Shown in pieces: positions 31,921-33,392 of a DNA stretch of 33,392 nt. Where the stretch lies: assembly GCA_947454055.1 (NCBI GenBank), contig CANGIS010000031.1:1-33392 (forward strand), in the 5' to 3' direction. Origin of the DNA: Hyphomicrobiales bacterium (GTDB lineage: Bacteria; Pseudomonadota; Alphaproteobacteria; Rhizobiales; Beijerinckiaceae). The number at the start of each line of letters is the position of its first letter. Position 1 is the stretch's first letter. The position numbers and the translations under genes are program-made. Under the pieces are notes generated by a model, which made no database searches, was not told the origin of the DNA, and worked only from the letters and a program-made list of their open reading frames with translations.

Positions 31921-33030
31921 TTATGGCACCGCGGCGATGAATACAAAGATTCCAAAAATAACGAGATGCACGGCACCGTGTAAAACATTGGTCCGTCCGG
32001 AGCCGAGGGTAAGGGTGCTGATAAAAAGCGTCAGGACCAGCAGGATCATGTCTTGCGGCGGCAAGCCCAGCGGCAGCGATTTATGCATCAGGACCGAAAA
32101 AATCGCCACGGTCGGGATCGTCAGTCCGATGCTGGCGATGGCCGAGCCGATGGCTAGATTGAGGCTGCTTTGAATTTTATTGGCAATGGCTGCGCGAAGG
32201 GACGCAACCGACTCCGGCAAAAGGACAACCATGGCGATGACCACGCCAAGAAAGCCGGCCGGCAGTCCAGCCCATGCAATCGCGGCGTTTAACGGCACCG
32301 AGAGCCCTTTTGCCAGAAGGATGACCATGATCAGGGATAGGATCAACAAGACACCGCTCAGCAGCGTCGTTTTCGTCGATGGCAGGCTATGGCTTTCAAT
32401 CTCACCATCCTCAGCAGACGTGATGTCGGCGAAATAATCGCGATGCCGGATCGTCTGCACAAAAATGAAAATGCCGTAGAGAATGAGAGAAACGGCCCCG
32501 ACAAAGAGCAATTGGTGGTCCGTATAATAGGGGCCTTCGATCCCGTGGGTGAAATTGGGAAAAATGAGGGCGATGGTGACCAGTGTGCCCAGAACGGAAA
32601 GGGCTGCTGCAACGCCGTCGGACCGGAAACCCTGTTCGTGGTGAAGGCGACCGCCGGCAATGAGTGATAATCCGATGACCCCGTTGAGCACGATCATGAC
32701 GGCAGAATAAACGGTATCACGCGCCACAAATTCCGATCCCTGAGCATTGGACAACAGGATGGAAACAATGAGTGCCACTTCGATAACCGTGACGGCAATC
32801 GCCAGAAGGATCGAACCGAAAGGTTCGCCGACTTTCAGCGCGATGATCTCGGCGTGATGAACCGCGGCGAAGACCGAAACGCCGAGCAGGATGGTCGCCA
32901 GCATGGACCAGACCAAACCGCCTGTCGCAATTTCCGGTATTGTCTGACTGGCCATCAAGGGCAAGGATGCCAGCGGGCCTAACCATGACCACCAAGGCAG
33001 GCTTGTCGGGTGAACGCCGTGAGCACTCAT
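31921..33030 (-). CDS. chaA: ChaA-type calcium/cation:proton antiporter
   Basis: A 369-residue membrane protein of the CaCA superfamily with about eleven hydrophobic helices. The two conserved alpha repeats are visible: GEPFGSILLAIAVTVIEVAL in the first half and LLPESVASLRAAIANKIQSS, then LAIGSAIASIGLT in the second, each with the acidic residue of the cation site. An acidic loop in between (SAEDGEIESHSLPS) separates the two halves. It would extrude Ca2+ (or Na+/K+) in exchange for protons at the inner membrane. The start at 33030 has the hydrophobic N-terminus expected. Ion specificity is not readable. Confidence 0.92.
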   Translation of the reverse strand: MSAHGVHPTSLPWWSWLGPLASLPLMASQTIPEIATGGLVWSMLATILLGVSVFAAVHHAEIIALKVGEPFGSILLAIAVTVIEVALIVSILLSNAQGSEFVARDTVYSAVMIVLNGVIGLSLIAGGRLHHEQGFRSDGVAAALSVLGTLVTIALIFPNFTHGIEGPYYTDHQLLFVGAVSLILYGIFIFVQTIRHRDYFADITSAEDGEIESHSLPSTKTTLLSGVLLILSLIMVILLAKGLSVPLNAAIAWAGLPAGFLGVVIAMVVLLPESVASLRAAIANKIQSSLNLAIGSAIASIGLTIPTVAIFSVLMHKSLPLGLPPQDMILLVLTLFISTLTLGSGRTNVLHGAVHLVIFGIFVFIAAVP

Positions 33031-33223
33031 GGAACATCGCCTTTATTCAGAAAATCACTCTTTGTGGTTTAAATGACTGGAATTACTTCCATTCTACGGC
33101 TTAAACCGTAGGCTGGACAAGGTTGCTTCGTCAACGCGATACAAGCCTTTTTTGCCGCAACTGACGATATGCTTTTCTACCCGAATACCCGTATAGCAGA
33201 GCCAGAGCAGGACAAGAGCCGAC

Positions 33224-33392
33224 ATGGGAAACGAGCCGGTGGACCGCAGCCAATCGCTTGGCCAGACCAAGGTGCAATTTGCAGCTTTATCGATCGTTCT
33301 GCTCTGTCTGGTCTGGCTGGCCGAGATGCGGATCATCGAGCCGCAATTGGCAACATGGTCGAGCGACTTAATACAACCCTTTTTCGCTTTGC
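33224..33392 (+). CDS. Unidentified gene, 5' end only (membrane protein?)
   Basis: An open frame from ATG 33224 (MGNEPVDRSQSLGQTKVQF) runs to the window edge without a stop (56 complete codons). It contains one hydrophobic segment, AALSIVLLCLVWLAEM, suggesting an N-terminal membrane anchor. AGGA lies about 14 bases upstream, longer than ideal. No family is recognised from this fragment. A shorter antisense frame (33094-33336, minus) is considered a shadow. Confidence 0.45.
   Translation, partial: MGNEPVDRSQSLGQTKVQFAALSIVLLCLVWLAEMRIIEPQLATWSSDLIQPFFAL

Noticed and set aside
33094-33336. 80-codon minus-strand frame at the window end
   Set aside because: It covers the plus-strand frame starting at 33224, has no binding site and no family-like sequence.

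Overview
The window looks like a chromosomal segment of an alphaproteobacterium of the order Hyphomicrobiales (Rhizobiales). The evidence is a circularly permuted two-piece tmRNA gene next to an alpha-type sspB, a MucR-type regulator, DUF4169 and RHH_4 family genes, and the core order thyA ... folA-hflK-hflC-degP-serB-miaA-ilvB-ilvN-ilvC. I cannot assign genus or species from sequence reading alone.

Layout. 1-6.5 kb: 5' part of a GT4 glycosyltransferase, a hotdog thioesterase, a large AsmA-family protein, then the minus-strand unit ssrA / sspB / DUF4169 / RHH, which places the ribosome-rescue tag RNA beside the adaptor that delivers tagged proteins to ClpXP. 6.6-14.8 kb: thyA, a GNAT acetyltransferase, a small HEPN-domain cassette, folA, hflK-hflC-degP (inner-membrane/periplasmic quality control), then serB and miaA. 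14.8-16.85 kb: an AT-richer accessory island with a putative polymorphic-toxin-like protein, two tandem paralogous small proteins (candidate immunity proteins), a duplicated intergenic element and a membrane protein with a PH-like tail. 16.85-23.4 kb: branched-chain amino acid biosynthesis (ilvB, ilvN, ilvC) behind an attenuator whose leader peptide contains Leu-Ile-Val-Val. The ilv genes are separated by a racemase, a GST, a mazEF pair and a LysE-type exporter. 23.5-27.7 kb: pdxY, a PhzF-like isomerase, a CCDC90/DUF1640-like coiled-coil protein, then leuA behind a leucine-rich leader peptide. 27.8-33.4 kb: a membrane-anchored hypothetical protein, tRNA-Lys(CUU), a small secreted protein, a class I glutamine amidotransferase, a MucR-family regulator, a DUF1345 membrane protein, a ChaA-type cation/proton antiporter, and the start of an unidentified plus-strand gene.

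How the genes work together. IlvB/IlvN, IlvC and LeuA carry out successive steps toward Val, Ile and Leu. Two separate leader peptides (Leu-Ile-Val-Val at 16983, Leu-rich at 25899) suggest ribosome-stalling control by the end products. HflK/HflC and DegP form a protein-quality block, and tmRNA/SspB add cytoplasmic quality control. ThyA and FolA form the folate/dTMP cycle.

The least conventional parts are the 14.8-16.85 kb toxin/immunity-like island and the HEPN cassette between thyA and folA. Several compact signals are also unusual: a perfect hairpin carrying both the degP and serB stop codons, concentric palindromes upstream of mazEF, and a 15-bp gap between the divergent serB and miaA start codons. 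All functional assignments rest on reading motifs, not on database searches.
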